Translations under genes and position numbers: made by a program
In this document: positions 26,960 through 36,481 of the stretch, piece after piece
Layout of the letters: every line of letters starts with the position of its first letter
Position numbering within the stretch: the stretch's first letter is position 1
The notes under the pieces: generated by a model
Databases searched by the model: none
What the model was told of the DNA's origin: nothing
What the model saw: only the letters and a program-made list of their open reading frames with translations
Assembly: GCF_007018905.1 (NCBI RefSeq)
Contig: NZ_CP041402.1
Span: forward strand, 2,034,001 to 2,098,000
Origin: Tardiphaga sp. vice304
Lineage (GTDB): Bacteria > Pseudomonadota > Alphaproteobacteria > Rhizobiales > Xanthobacteraceae
Length of the DNA: 64,000 nucleotides
Direction of reading: 5' to 3'

Positions 26960-28075
26960 TCACGCGGCCTCCTGAATGGCTTGGAGCCGGTTCCGGGCTC
27001 GTCTTGGGGGCGGCCAACCGCTTACAAGATCGAAAGTGCCAAAGAACTCAGCCAGCGGCTCCAGGTGGGCTTCTGGGACCGCTGCCGCAAGCGAGACGAC
27101 GCCAGCGGCTTCCAGCTTGCCGCGCATCTCATCCGCAACGTTCTGATCCGGGCGATCATTGCCCGGTCCCCACATGTCAAACAGCACCCATCGGCCGTCA
27201 GAGGTACGGCGCAGTTCAGCGACAGCACCCGGCGAGGCAGTCGAGACAACGTAACAGTCTCGGCCGGTCGCCACGTGAAGTACCCGTTCGCGAAGACAGT
27301 TTCGTAGCTGCATCGACGCCGCTCGAAGGTCGGCCACGCCGAGTACGGTGAGGTCGGGATCGCTCAGAGCCGGTGGTGCCGCGAGCGGCCGGTCAAGCCT
27401 CCGGAGCCAGGATGCCGCCCAGGTTGACAGTCCAATAACCTGGGGCAACACGGCAACCGACCGCCGCAGTTCCGCAGTCGTGGCGGTCGAGACGGTCGCT
27501 CGGATCAGGCGGACCGCCGCGTTCGCCTGCTCAGCGCCGTCCAGGTCAGTCACACGCTCAAATACCCGCTGATGGAGGAGCGCCGAATCGAGAGCGAGAG
27601 CGATCTCCAGCCGCTCCTCTGTTAGCTTGCCTGGAAACTGCCGGATGAGGTCGGCTCGCTCGCGTTCCTCAGGCTCAGCGAAAAGGCGGAAGAGGTCCCG
27701 ATAAAGCCCGAGCCGACTGAAAGGGTCGGGTCCAACCCGCTTCAGCGTCCCGAGCAAGGCATCAGGAACGCTGTTGTAGATTGCCCTGAGGACTTGAGCA
27801 GGCTTCAGCAGAACCAACGAGCGGGCCGATTGGGCGAGCGGATCGCGGCCCTGGACGCCAGAGGCCGCTCCGAGAGCCCCTGCGAGGGTCCGAGCGTTTT
27901 GCTCAATCTCTGCTAAGGCTGAAAAGACGCACTGCCGCTTCAAATCGGATGCCGTCAGCACATGACCAAAAAAGTGAGGTGAGGCCGTATCGAAGTCACA
28001 GAGCGCCCGGAGAGGCCATCCGGAGACGGGCCGAGGCTGAAGGGCGGTGAAATGGTTGGGTGCAGTGTCATCCAT
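26960..28075 (-). CDS. PcfJ-like protein of the island right end
   Basis: A 371-residue protein. The first 230 residues are helical and rich in Leu, Ala and Arg. The region LRAASMQLRNCLRERVLHVA, then GRDCYVVSTASPGAVAELRR and WVLFDMWGPGN, resembles the C-terminal module of PcfJ proteins (a conserved ...NCV...Y... followed by two strands and a GxxN). PcfJ-like proteins occur on conjugative plasmids and phages and their biochemical role is unclear. It is the island gene nearest the rebuilt tRNA. ATG 28075 lacks a strong ribosome site. Confidence 0.55.
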   Translation of the reverse strand: MDDTAPNHFTALQPRPVSGWPLRALCDFDTASPHFFGHVLTASDLKRQCVFSALAEIEQNARTLAGALGAASGVQGRDPLAQSARSLVLLKPAQVLRAIYNSVPDALLGTLKRVGPDPFSRLGLYRDLFRLFAEPEERERADLIRQFPGKLTEERLEIALALDSALLHQRVFERVTDLDGAEQANAAVRLIRATVSTATTAELRRSVAVLPQVIGLSTWAASWLRRLDRPLAAPPALSDPDLTVLGVADLRAASMQLRNCLRERVLHVATGRDCYVVSTASPGAVAELRRTSDGRWVLFDMWGPGNDRPDQNVADEMRGKLEAAGVVSLAAAVPEAHLEPLAEFFGTFDLVSGWPPPRRARNRLQAIQEAA

Positions 28076-28227
28076 TGCGCCGATTCTCTCACGAAACCCG
28101 GATTTGGCAAGCGTTTGGCAGGCGGGCTGAGATCAAGAGGCGAACAGATCAGCATCGAAAGTGTGGCGGTAACTGAGGCGGCTCGGTCTGACCGCTACAC
28201 TTATGAGACAGAAACGCCTGAAATCAT

Positions 28228-28303
28228 TGGTGGGCCCGGCAGGACTCGAACCTGCAACCAGACCGTTATGAGCGGTCGGCTCTAACCATTGAGCTACAGG
28301 CCC
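28228..28303 (-). tRNA. tRNA-Ile2 (anticodon CAU, lysidine type)
   Basis: Read on the minus strand it is 76 bases with an encoded CCA (28230-28228). The acceptor stem is GGGCCTG/CGGGCCC (one G-U pair), and the D-loop has AATGGTTAGAG. Anticodon stem GACCG/CGGTC holds loop CTCATAA with anticodon CAT at 28270-28268, and the T-arm contains GGTTCGAGTCC. The sequence matches the alphaproteobacterial isoleucine tRNA whose CAU anticodon is modified by TilS, rather than initiator or elongator Met. The 3' half (28228-28275) is also the island attR core, copied at 5620-5667. Confidence 0.93.
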
Positions 28304-28429
28304 CGCCGGGCGCGTGCGCTGCGGTGCCTGATCCCCATACAGGTCCGGCTGCGATCCGGCAATCGTTCCCCGGCGGGAACTTTGCGCCGGGCCTCACGTT
28401 GCACTGCCGAACCAACTGGGGAATGCACC

Positions 28430-28639
28430 ATGCTGCGCTGGGCCATCATCTGTCTCGTGATCTCGTTGCTGGCCGGCGGCCTTGGCCTGACCGGCATTTC
28501 CGGCTTCGCCAAGCGGCTGTCGATGATCTTCTTCGGCCTGTTTTTCCTGGGCTTCCTGCTGTTTCTGGCGGCGACCTATCTGGTCGTGGGCGCCGCGACG
28601 TCGTCGCTGGTGCCGGCGCTGGTCGCGATCAGCGTCTGA
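28430..28639 (+). CDS. Small two-helix membrane protein (DUF1328-like)
   Basis: A 69-residue protein. MLRWAIICLVISLLAGGLGL and GFAKRLSMIFFGLFFLGFLL form two membrane helices joined by a short GISG turn, the pattern of the DUF1328/YtjA family of stress-linked small membrane proteins. The family usually has about 55-60 residues; here an extra hydrophobic tail follows. The first core gene after the tRNA. Confidence 0.75.
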   Translation: MLRWAIICLVISLLAGGLGLTGISGFAKRLSMIFFGLFFLGFLLFLAATYLVVGAATSSLVPALVAISV

Positions 28640-28684
28640 CGCCTTTGGGCGGCGCGGCAGCCCTGCCGCGCCGCCCGGGGTGCC

Positions 28685-29647
28685 TCAGTCCACCGATACT
28701 TTGGCGAACTCGACCACCTTGCGCCATTTCTCCGTCTCGCTGGCGACCAGCTGGCCGAACTCGGCCGGCGACATCGGTTTCGGCAGTCCACCGACCTCGG
28801 CGAGCCGGGCCGCCAGCTTCGGATCCTTCAGCGCCAGATTGATCGCCTTGTTGAGCGTCTCGACGATCTCGGGCGGCGTGCCTTTGGGCGCGGCGACGCC
28901 GTAGAAGCCCACCGATTCGAAGCCGGGCACGGTCTCGGCGATCGCCGGGATGTCCGGCAGGCCCGGCCAGCGCTGCGGCGTGGTCACGCCGATGGCGCGC
29001 ACGTTGCCGCCGCGCGCCTGCTCCAGCGCGGTGGGCAGGTTCTCAAAGATCAACTGCACCTTGTTGGAAATGATGTCGGGAAAGGCGATCGCCGAACCGC
29101 GATAGGGCACGTGCACCATGTCGCATTTGGTCATCGCCTTGAACAATTCCGCCGACATGTGCACCGACGTGCCGTTGCCCGACGAGGCATAGGAGATCTT
29201 GCCGGGATTGGCCTTGCAGTAGTCGATGAACTCCTGAACGGTCTTCACCGGCATCGCGTTGGCGACCACCAGCATGTTGGGAAACTGCATCAGGCTGGCC
29301 ACCGGCACGGTGTCGCGGAGGAAGTCATAGGACAGTTTTTTGTACAGCGAGGCGGAAATGGCGTTGTTCGGCGCCACGTAAAGCAGGGTGTAGCCATCCG
29401 CCGGTGCGGTCACCGTTGCTGCGGCGGCGAGGTTGCCGCCGGAGCCGCCGCGATTTTCCACGATGAACTGCTGGCCGAAATGCTCCGACAGCCATTGCGT
29501 CATGATTCGCGCGACAATGTCGGAGGGGCCGCCGGCGGCGAAGCCGACAAGCAGGCGTACCGGCTTGGTGGGGTAGTCCGCCGCGGAAGCGGGCGCGGTG
29601 GCGAGGCAGAGCAGGCACAGCATTGCTGCGCGCCAGAAAACAGTCAT
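28685..29647 (-). CDS. Tripartite tricarboxylate-type substrate-binding protein (Bug/TctC family)
   Basis: A 320-residue periplasmic protein with signal peptide AAMLCLLCLATAPASA. ATG 29647 has GGAGG seven bases upstream; the longer frame to 29881 is ignored. The mature start YPTKPVRLLVGFAAGGPSDI is the Bug signature, followed by VENRGGSGGN and the cleft motif YASSGNGTSVHMSAELFKAM. It binds a small carboxylate outside the membrane for a TctAB-type carrier or signals to a sensor. No carrier genes are adjacent, as is common for the many orphan Bug genes. The ligand is not predictable. Confidence 0.88.
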   Translation of the reverse strand: MTVFWRAAMLCLLCLATAPASAADYPTKPVRLLVGFAAGGPSDIVARIMTQWLSEHFGQQFIVENRGGSGGNLAAAATVTAPADGYTLLYVAPNNAISASLYKKLSYDFLRDTVPVASLMQFPNMLVVANAMPVKTVQEFIDYCKANPGKISYASSGNGTSVHMSAELFKAMTKCDMVHVPYRGSAIAFPDIISNKVQLIFENLPTALEQARGGNVRAIGVTTPQRWPGLPDIPAIAETVPGFESVGFYGVAAPKGTPPEIVETLNKAINLALKDPKLAARLAEVGGLPKPMSPAEFGQLVASETEKWRKVVEFAKVSVD

Positions 29648-29780
29648 TGATCCTCCAGGATATTCCGCCATCAGCGTGGCCGGGTGGCAAGGCTCAGGGC
29701 TTGCCTGATACCGCCATGCTTTCATAGATCGACGGATTTGCCTACAAGCGTAGGCTGTCGCCGATGGTCTGGAAACCGAT

Positions 29781-30740
29781 ATGAAAATTGTTGCACTGGC
29801 TTGCCTGGTTGCGCTGATCGCGGGCACCGCGGCGGCACAGGATGGAGCAAAGCCGATGACGACCCCGATCCGGATGGGCACGGCGACGCCGGGCGGCGGC
29901 TTTCCGCTCTATGGCGACGCCTTCGCCGAGGCGATGAACGGGGCCGACCCGACCCTCGCCATCGCCACGCGCAACACGGAGGGCAGCGCCGAGAACATCC
30001 CGCTGCTCGAGCAGGGCGCGCTCGATATCGCATTGGTCGCCGGCGAGCCCGCTTATGAGGCGTTCGCCGGCATCGGCCGCGCGCCAACCCGGCTGAAGAT
30101 CCTCACCGCGATCTATTCCAACCCCGGCATGTTCGTGGTCCGCGCCGACAGCCCGTACCGGACCATCCGCGATCTGGTCGGCCGGAAGGTCGCGTTCGGC
30201 GCCAAGGGGTCCGGCCTCGTGATCCTGTCGCGCTATGTGCTGGACGGTCTCGGGTTGAAGCAGGACGAGGATTTTGCGGCGGTCTATCTCGACCGCGCCG
30301 GCGACGGCCCGGCCATGGTGCAGGATGGCCGCGTGGCGGCGCTGTGGGGCGCGGGGATCGGCTGGCCGGGTTTTCGCACGATGGCGGAGAGCGCGGGCGG
30401 CGCGCGCTTCATCGCGCCGGACGCCGCCGAGATCGCGCAGATCCGCGCCAAACATGTCTTCCTCAAGCCGCTGCTGGTCGGTGCCCATTCCTATCCGCAC
30501 CAGCCGGTGCCGATCGCCTCACTCGGCTCGTGGAGCTACATCCTGACGCGGGAAGACCTGCCCGACGACACAGCCTACCGGCTGGCGAAGACGCTGCACG
30601 GCGCGGAAGCGACCTTTGCCGCGAAACTGCCGCAGGCCGCCGAGACGACCGCGTCGAACACCGTGGCCGCGGCGCCGCGCGAGGAGTTGATTCATCCCGG
30701 CGTGCTACGTTATTTTCGCGAGATCGGACTGGTGAAGTAG
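29781..30740 (+). CDS. TAXI-family TRAP-type solute-binding protein
   Basis: A 319-residue periplasmic protein. It has signal peptide IVALACLVALIAGTAAAQ, then IRMGTATPGGGFPLYGDAFA and ATRNTEGSAENIPLLEQGAL, typical of TAXI proteins (TRAP-associated extracytoplasmic immunogenic). GRKVAFGAKGSGLVILSRYV and the acidic/aromatic C-terminal half follow. It probably captures a dicarboxylate or amino acid for a TRAP carrier encoded elsewhere. It is divergent from the Bug gene, with 133 bases between the two starts. Confidence 0.85.
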   Translation: MKIVALACLVALIAGTAAAQDGAKPMTTPIRMGTATPGGGFPLYGDAFAEAMNGADPTLAIATRNTEGSAENIPLLEQGALDIALVAGEPAYEAFAGIGRAPTRLKILTAIYSNPGMFVVRADSPYRTIRDLVGRKVAFGAKGSGLVILSRYVLDGLGLKQDEDFAAVYLDRAGDGPAMVQDGRVAALWGAGIGWPGFRTMAESAGGARFIAPDAAEIAQIRAKHVFLKPLLVGAHSYPHQPVPIASLGSWSYILTREDLPDDTAYRLAKTLHGAEATFAAKLPQAAETTASNTVAAAPREELIHPGVLRYFREIGLVK

Positions 30741-30910
30741 CTCTTCCTTCCCTCTCCCCTTGTGGGAGAGGGTGGCCGCGCGATAGCGCGGACGGGTGAG
30801 GGGTAGCCACAAGCTCTGTCGCCAAGAAACCCCTCATCCGTCGCGGACTTCGTCCGCGCCACCTTCTCCCACCTAGCGAAGCTTCGCTTCGCGCGGGGGA
30901 GAAGGAAGAA
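30741..30910. repeat. Inverted-repeat element between convergent genes (REP/BIME-like)
   Basis: A long imperfect inverted structure built from CTCTCCC...GGGAGAGGG, GGGTGAGGGG with its partner CCCCTCATCC, and an internal CGCGGAC-rich section. Such elements are widespread between convergent genes of this bacterial group and probably act as transcription terminators for both neighbours. Confidence 0.7.
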
Positions 30911-30933
30911 GCGCGTCGCTGATGCTATGCGCG

Positions 30934-32142
30934 CTACTTCTTCCCCAGCCCGCACGCCGGATCGGGCGGGCCGAACGCCTCGTCTCCGGAGATTTTTGCC
31001 AGGATCTTGTAGTAGTCCCACGGATATTTCGATTCCTCCGGCGACTTCACCTGCACCAGCATCAAATCGTGCACCATCAGCCCGTCCTCGCGCAGTCTTC
31101 CGTTGCGGGCGAAAAAGTCCTCGATCGGCTTCTCGCGCATTTTGGCGGCCACTTTCAGCGGCTCGTCGGTGCCGGCTTCCTTGATGGCGTTGAGATACAC
31201 CATCACCGAGGAATATACCCCGGCCTGCCACATCGTCGGCATCCGCTTCATCTTGTCGAAAAAGCGCTTCGACCAGGCGCGCGTCTGGTCGTCCATGTCC
31301 CAGTAGAACGCGGTGGTCAGCAGCAGGCCCTGCGCGGTTTGCAGCCCCAGCGAGTCGATGTCGGTGATCAGCGCCAGCAGGGCGGCCATCTGCTGGCCGC
31401 CCTTGAAGATGCCGAATTCGCCGGCGGTCTTGATCTCGTTGATGTTGTTCGGCGGCCCGCCGGCGATGCCGGTGATCTTCGCTTTCGAGGCCTGCGCCTG
31501 CAGCACGAAGGACGACATGTCCGAGGTGCCGAACGGCGGCCGTGCCGCGCCGAGAATTTTCGCGCCGGCCTTGTTGATCACGGCGGAGGCGTCGCGCTCC
31601 AGCGCGTGGCCAAACGCAATATCGTCTGTGATGAAGTACCAGGAGTCGCCGCCGCGCTTCACCACTTCCTGCGCGGTGCCGACCGCGAGTGCGCGGGTGT
31701 CGAACACCCATTGCATCGTGTAGGGCGAGCAGAACTTGCCGTGGAAATCCGCAGCGCCGGTGGAGTGGGTGATGAACAGCCGCTTTCTGTCGTTGGCGAC
31801 GTTCTGCACCGCAAGCCCGACCGCCGAGACCGGCACGTCGACGATCAGATCGACCTGATCGATATCGTACCAGCGCCGCGCGAGCGCGGCGCCGATGTCC
31901 GGCTTCAACTGGTGGTCGCCGACGATGACCGAGATGGGTTTGCCCAGCACGCTGCCGCCAAAATCCTCCACCGCCATCTGCGCCGCGGTCACCGAGCCCT
32001 GGCCGGACGGCGTCGAGGCCGGGCCGTTCATGTCGGTCAGCACGCCGATCTTGACGATTTCGTCGGACAGTTGCGCGGAGGCGGCGGAACTGAGCAAAGC
32101 GAGCGCGACGGCGCTGAGAATGGACAGTCGTGTGACGTGCAT
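30934..32142 (-). CDS. ABC branched-chain amino-acid-type substrate-binding protein
   Basis: A 402-residue periplasmic protein. ATG 32142 follows a GGAGG site. The signal peptide (LSILSAVALALLSSAASA) precedes VKIGVLTDMNGPASTPSGQG and MAVEDFGGSVLGKPISVIVG, the type I periplasmic-binding-protein start. FITDDIAFGHALERDASAVI and AGEFGIFKGGQQMAALLALI are further fold segments. It probably binds an amino acid, amide or aromatic compound for a Liv-type ABC carrier. No permease or ATPase gene is near. Confidence 0.85.
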   Translation of the reverse strand: MHVTRLSILSAVALALLSSAASAQLSDEIVKIGVLTDMNGPASTPSGQGSVTAAQMAVEDFGGSVLGKPISVIVGDHQLKPDIGAALARRWYDIDQVDLIVDVPVSAVGLAVQNVANDRKRLFITHSTGAADFHGKFCSPYTMQWVFDTRALAVGTAQEVVKRGGDSWYFITDDIAFGHALERDASAVINKAGAKILGAARPPFGTSDMSSFVLQAQASKAKITGIAGGPPNNINEIKTAGEFGIFKGGQQMAALLALITDIDSLGLQTAQGLLLTTAFYWDMDDQTRAWSKRFFDKMKRMPTMWQAGVYSSVMVYLNAIKEAGTDEPLKVAAKMREKPIEDFFARNGRLREDGLMVHDLMLVQVKSPEESKYPWDYYKILAKISGDEAFGPPDPACGLGKK

Positions 32143-32245
32143 GAAGGTGGCCTCCCGGAACCGCGGCACTGCGGCCGCTTGATAGCGCAGTGTAGAACGC
32201 GGCGGTGGTTCGAGCAATGCAACGACGCGCTCGCCACATAACCGC

Positions 32246-32391
32246 TGTCGTCCCGGCAAGCGAGCCTGCGAGCGCAAGCCGGGACCCATACGCCGTGCAG
32301 AAATGTTGCGGAAGGACGGTCGCCGACGGCGCCTCACCGGAAGCTCGGCGTGTATGGGTCCCGGCGTTCGCCGGGACGACAGAAAGACGAT
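32246..32391. repeat. Dispersed inverted-repeat element
   Basis: The outer arms TGTCGTCCCGGC and GCCGGGACGACA flank GGGACCCATAC...GTATGGGTCCC. The same element, with the shared phrase GCGAGCGCAAGCCGGGAC, occurs at 61725-61879. Family-wide REP-like repeat, probably with no coding role. Confidence 0.75.
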
Positions 32392-32872
32392 GAACTTTTC
32401 GTATTGACCGAATTCCTATCAAAGATTATAAGCCTATTTACCTCATCCCGTTGAGGGGCGTTTCCCGGGACGCCAGGAAGTGGGGGTGGGGCGGTGGCGC
32501 CTGCGGGCGCGGGGTGGACGTCACCTCGCGCACTCGGGAGGCTCCGGGTCGCCGTCCGGCCCCACTACGGGGGTCTGCCGCACTTTGTCGGCTGGACGTG
32601 GACAGGGAAAGGCAGGGAAATCCTGCCGGAAGCTGTCCCGGAAGCACGGTCCCGGGGACATAAATCGCCACGGTGGAGCGTCGAAAGGCGTTTCCGCAGC
32701 TATCTCCGATTCGTCGGGGATCGGTTGCGGCCACTCGACCAAGGCGCGCCTTTCGGCGCTCCGCCTCCCCTCGTTCGGGAGGCTCGCGGATCAGACCTTC
32801 ACGCAAACATTTTTGCGGGCAACGCGATGGCGTGCCCGGACGACGGCACGCTTTCAGCAGGGAGCCAGCGAC
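32392..32872. other. Gene-free GC-rich stretch
   Basis: All three plus frames stay open for long distances because the sequence is GC-rich, but none has a ribosome site or family-like sequence. I see no RNA gene or clear terminator. Confidence 0.45.
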
Positions 32873-33199
32873 ATGACGACATTATGGGACGTCGGACATC
32901 TGCAAGACGCCGCGCGCGAGCGCCAGGAACGGATGCTGCAGCAGCAGCGCGAAGCCGACTGGGCGGCGGCGCAGTGCGAGGTCGATCGCCAGATCTGCGA
33001 TGCCAATCGTGGCGCGCTCTATTGCCCGAGCCGCAAATGCCGCCGCGCCCGGCGCTGCCTGTGGCGCGCGCCGATCTGCGCGCCGCTGCTGCTGTTCCAG
33101 GTGTCGCCGGCGCGCGACCGCGAACTCACCGAGCAGGTCTACACGCAGATGCAGCTCACGCGGCGCGCGGCGGTCACGGGCAGAGGAGGGGCGTCATGA
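32873..33199 (+). CDS. Small Cys/Arg-rich hypothetical protein
   Basis: A 108-residue protein. ATG 32873 has GGGAG upstream and is preferred over an open frame that reaches back to 32480. The N-terminal half is a charged helix (LQDAARERQERMLQQQREAD). The middle has a cluster of cysteines and arginines (CDANRGALYCPSRKCRRARR, then CLW) that may bind metal or nucleic acid. The gene ends 26 bases before the 3' end of mobA on the other strand. I cannot name a family. Confidence 0.55.
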   Translation: MTTLWDVGHLQDAARERQERMLQQQREADWAAAQCEVDRQICDANRGALYCPSRKCRRARRCLWRAPICAPLLLFQVSPARDRELTEQVYTQMQLTRRAAVTGRGGAS

Positions 33200-33225
33200 C
33201 GGCCGGCCGGCGTCGTCGCGCAGCC

Positions 33226-33855
33226 TCAGCCGCCGTCGAGCGCGGCCAACCGCTCGGCTTCCGCGAGGTCGTCGATCGTGTTGGCATTGAAGAACGGATC
33301 GAGCGGCACCGCCGGCCATTCCACCGTTGCCAGAGCGTAGCGCGCCGTGAAGCGACCGACCTTGCGGACGTCCTCTTCGACCAGCGCGTGCCGCAGCTCG
33401 TCGCGCAACGCCACGCCCCACAGCCCGATCACCGGATGCGAGTGCCCGGCGGAGGCCGCGACGGCGAGTTGCGCATTCTCCGCCATCCGCGCCGCGTGCA
33501 GCCGTGCTGTGAGATCGCGCGGCAGGAACGGGCAGTCGCCCGGCGCGCTCAGCATCCAGCGCACCTCCGGCCGGTTCAGCGCGGCCCAGTCCAGCGCCGC
33601 CAGAACGCCGGCGAGCGGGCCGGGGAAGTCGGCGACGCTGTCGGCGATCACCGGCAGGCCGAAGGCTCCAAAGCGCCCGGCATCGCCATTGGCGTTGAGG
33701 ATCACGCCGTCGCATTGCGGCGCCAGCCGGTCGATCACGCGCTGCAGCAGCGGGCGCCCGGCGATGGCGCGCATCGGCTTGTCGCCGCCGCCCATCCGGC
33801 GGGCGAGGCCGCCGGCGAGGATCACGGCCGGCGTGGGAATGTCATGCGCACTCAT
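33226..33855 (-). CDS. mobA: Molybdenum cofactor guanylyltransferase MobA
   Basis: A 209-residue cytoplasmic enzyme that joins GMP to molybdopterin to make MGD for bacterial molybdoenzymes. The nucleotide-binding loop [20 protein letters not shown] is near residue 9. [20 protein letters not shown] carries the metal-binding Asp, and [16 protein letters not shown] is the family ending. Start 33855 places the loop at the N-terminus; another ATG at 33873 is possible. It stands divergent to the sulfur-transfer gene tusA with 70 bases between. Confidence 0.9.
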   Translation of the reverse strand: MSAHDIPTPAVILAGGLARRMGGGDKPMRAIAGRPLLQRVIDRLAPQCDGVILNANGDAGRFGAFGLPVIADSVADFPGPLAGVLAALDWAALNRPEVRWMLSAPGDCPFLPRDLTARLHAARMAENAQLAVAASAGHSHPVIGLWGVALRDELRHALVEEDVRKVGRFTARYALATVEWPAVPLDPFFNANTIDDLAEAERLAALDGG

Positions 33856-33925
33856 TCGCGCTGCATAGGACATTTGCAAGGGCGCGGCTATAACGCCGCC
33901 AGACGGACCAAAAGACACTTGTATC

Positions 33926-34174
33926 ATGACGACGACCCTACTCGATCTCACCGGCCTGAAATGCCCGCTGCCGGCGCTGCGGACGCGCAAGGCCTTGCTG
34001 CGGCTTTCGCCCGGCGAACGGCTCGAAGTGCACTGCACCGATCCGATGGCAGTGATCGATATTCCCGCGATGGTGCAGCAGGCCGGCGATCGCATCGATC
34101 GTTCGGAACGTCGCGACGAGACCATGATCTTTATCATCGAAAAATCCAATCGCATGATAGGCGATCGCGATTAA
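33926..34174 (+). CDS. tusA: TusA-family sulfurtransferase
   Basis: An 82-residue protein with the invariant Cys-Pro-x-Pro motif in [20 protein letters not shown]. The two-layer alpha/beta build follows, with [20 protein letters not shown]. The Cys passes persulfide sulfur to partners for tRNA thiolation or molybdenum-cofactor synthesis. Its location next to mobA favours the second role, by inference. Confidence 0.9.
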   Translation: MTTTLLDLTGLKCPLPALRTRKALLRLSPGERLEVHCTDPMAVIDIPAMVQQAGDRIDRSERRDETMIFIIEKSNRMIGDRD

Positions 34175-34346
34175 AATTGCTGCGATGCGGCGGAAATCGT
34201 TGAAGAAAATCCATCGAGTCAGACTTTCTTACTATCGACTCACGCGCAGTGTTCTGGCCATTTGATGGTCAGATGAGCGGCGTCGGCGATTCACGTCGAC
34301 GAGCCGCGGGGAATGCCAACCCACATCCATCACTGGCGACAACGCC

Positions 34347-34367
34347 GGCCATCTCACGGAGATGGCC
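34347..34367 (+). promoter_or_regulatory. Perfect 9-bp hairpin in the leader of the MFS transporter gene
   Basis: GGCCATCTC and GAGATGGCC enclose a 3-base loop (ACG). The stem ends five bases before the GGGAGG ribosome site of the transporter gene (34372). It could affect translation or end transcription from upstream. Confidence 0.45.
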
Positions 34368-34381
34368 GCATGGGAGGCTGC

Positions 34382-36027
34382 ATGACGACGATTGGTAGTG
34401 CCGGAACTGTGTCCGGCAACAGACCCGGTATTTTCGAACGCGAGCGCATCATCGCGACCGCCGGTTTCAACCGCTGGCTGGTGCCGCCGGCGGCGCTCTG
34501 CATCCATCTGTGCATCGGCATGGCCTATGGCTTCAGCGTGTTCTGGCTGCCGCTGTCGCGCATGATCGGCGGCAACGCGCCGAAAGTCTGCGCCGATATG
34601 ACGATCTTCACCGAGCTGTTCACCACCACTGGCGCGTGGCGAGCCTCGGCTGGATGTACACCTTGTTCTTCGTGCTGCTCGGCGTCTCCGCCGCGATCTG
34701 GGGCGGCTGGCTCGAGCGCGTCGGCCCGCGCAAGGCCGGATTCGTCTCGGCGCTGTGCTGGTGCGGCGGCCTCGTGCTCGGCGCGCTCGGCGTCTACACG
34801 CATCAACTCTGGTTGTTGTGGATCGGCTGCGGCGTGATCGGCGGCATCGGCCTCGGGCTCGGCTACATCTCGCCGGTATCGACGCTGGTCAAGTGGTTCC
34901 CGGATCGCCGGGGCATGGCGACCGGCATGGCGATCATGGGCTTCGGCGGCGGCGCGATGATCGGCGCGCCGCTGGCCAATCTGCTGCTGACCTATTTCAA
35001 GACCCCGACCAATCCCGGCGTCTGGGAAACCTTTTTGGTCATGGGCTTGATCTACTTCGTGTTCATGACGATCGGCGCGTTCTCCTATCGCATCACGCCG
35101 CCGAACTGGGGGCCCGCAGGCTGGACGCCGCCGGTCAAGGCCGATGCGATGATCACCAACGGCCACGTCCATCTGCGCCACGCGCACCAGACCCGGCAGT
35201 TCTGGCTGATCTGGGGCGTGCTCTGCCTCAACGTCTCCGCCGGCATCGGCGTCATCGGCATGGCCTCGCCGATGCTGCAGGAAATCTTTGCAGGCGCTTT
35301 GATCGGCCTGCCGAACGTGCCGTTCGCATCGCTCACGCCGGAGCAGAAGACGGCGATCGCCGCGATCGCCGCCGGCTTCACCGGCCTGATCTCGCTGTTC
35401 AACATCGGCGGCCGCTTCTTCTGGGCGTCGCTGTCGGACAAGATCGGCCGCAAGAACACCTACTACGCGTTCTTCATCATCGGCATCGTGCTCTACGCGC
35501 TGGTGCCGACCTTCGCGGCGATGGGCAGCAAGGTGCTGTTCGTGGCGGCGCTGTGCATCATCCTGTCGATGTATGGCGGCGGCTTCGCGACCATCCCGGC
35601 GTATCTGGCGGACATCTTCGGTACCCAGTTCGTCGGCGCCATCCACGGCCGGCTGCTGACGGCGTGGGCGACCGCGGGCATCATCGGCCCGGTGGTCGTG
35701 AACTACATCCGTGAATTCCAGATCAGCGCCGGCGTTCCGCAGGCGCGGGTCTACGATTTCACGATGTACATCCTCGCCGGCATGCTGGTGCTCGGCCTGA
35801 TCTGCAACTTCCTGATCCGCCCGCTGCCCGCGGAGCGCTTCATGAAGCCGGAGGAGGTCGCCAAGCTGCAGGCCAAGGGGGCCGCAGCCGCGACCGTCAG
35901 CGGCGGCGCCTACGGCATCGGCAAGGGCGGCCTCGACGCCACTGCCGCCGCGTTCTGGGCCTTCGTCGGCATCCCGCTGGCCTGGGGCATCTGGATCACG
36001 CTGCAGAACGCGGTCCGGATTTTCTGA
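34382..36027 (+). pseudogene. oxlT: Oxalate/formate antiporter-type MFS transporter, frameshifted
   Basis: ATG 34382 (GGGAGG upstream) begins FNRWLVPPAALCIHLCIGMA, then YGFSVFWLPLSRMIGG, the start of OFA-family carriers that exchange oxalate for formate. The frame leaves the family sequence after ELFTTT near 34630. The rest, SLGWMYTLFFVLLGVSAAIW onward, continues in another frame to TGA 36025-36027. It has some 12 helices and the MFS motif DKIGRKN. Relative to the family pattern TTxCDWxVASLGWM, about seven bases appear lost near 34630 (inferred). The first 82 codons are therefore separated from the rest. A start inside the second frame is conceivable, but it would lack the first helices. Confidence 0.8.
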
Positions 36028-36196
36028 TCGTGAATCGTGCAACGCGCCGCGGCGGGCCAATGCCTGCCGCGGCGTTTTTATGCCGCGGCTATGAGCCTGC
36101 GCTGCGGCCCGTCTCGATTTCATATGCCGTTCTCCGCATCTTCCCTGCAACGTCGCGCCTCTCGCGCGCGGCGGATATGGAAGACGGACCACGACG

Positions 36197-36481
36197 ATGT
36201 TCTATTCACGCGACCACCAGCTTCACGATTTTTCGGGCGACGACGCCTACCGTTCCTGGCTGATCAACCGCAACCAGGCGCCGATCGTCCACCATTCCGG
36301 CGACATGCACTGGAAGCGGCTGCTGGTGGCGGCGCGCCACGCGGTCAATCACGTCAGGGGTTTCTGTGCTGCGCTGCGCGTGGCGCTGGTGGCCGACAAG
36401 ATGCGCCGCGCGCACCGCGACCTGGCGCAGCATGGCATTCGCATCCCAACGCCCTGCCGCAACGATCGGAGCGCGACATGA
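36197..36481 (+). CDS. Small hypothetical protein
   Basis: A 94-residue protein rich in His and Arg (FYSRDHQLHDFSGDDAYRSW, then NQAPIVHHSGDMHWKRLLVA). It shows no membrane segment or motif that I recognise. Its stop overlaps the ATG of the next small gene (ATGA at 36478-36481), which argues for translation of both. A GGAAG lies 18 bases upstream, farther than ideal. Confidence 0.5.
   Translation: MFYSRDHQLHDFSGDDAYRSWLINRNQAPIVHHSGDMHWKRLLVAARHAVNHVRGFCAALRVALVADKMRRAHRDLAQHGIRIPTPCRNDRSAT

Noticed and set aside
32494..34203. Open frame of 569 codons on the plus strand
   Set aside because: It runs through the small Cys-rich gene, antisense to mobA and through tusA in the wrong frame; all three have better-supported frames.
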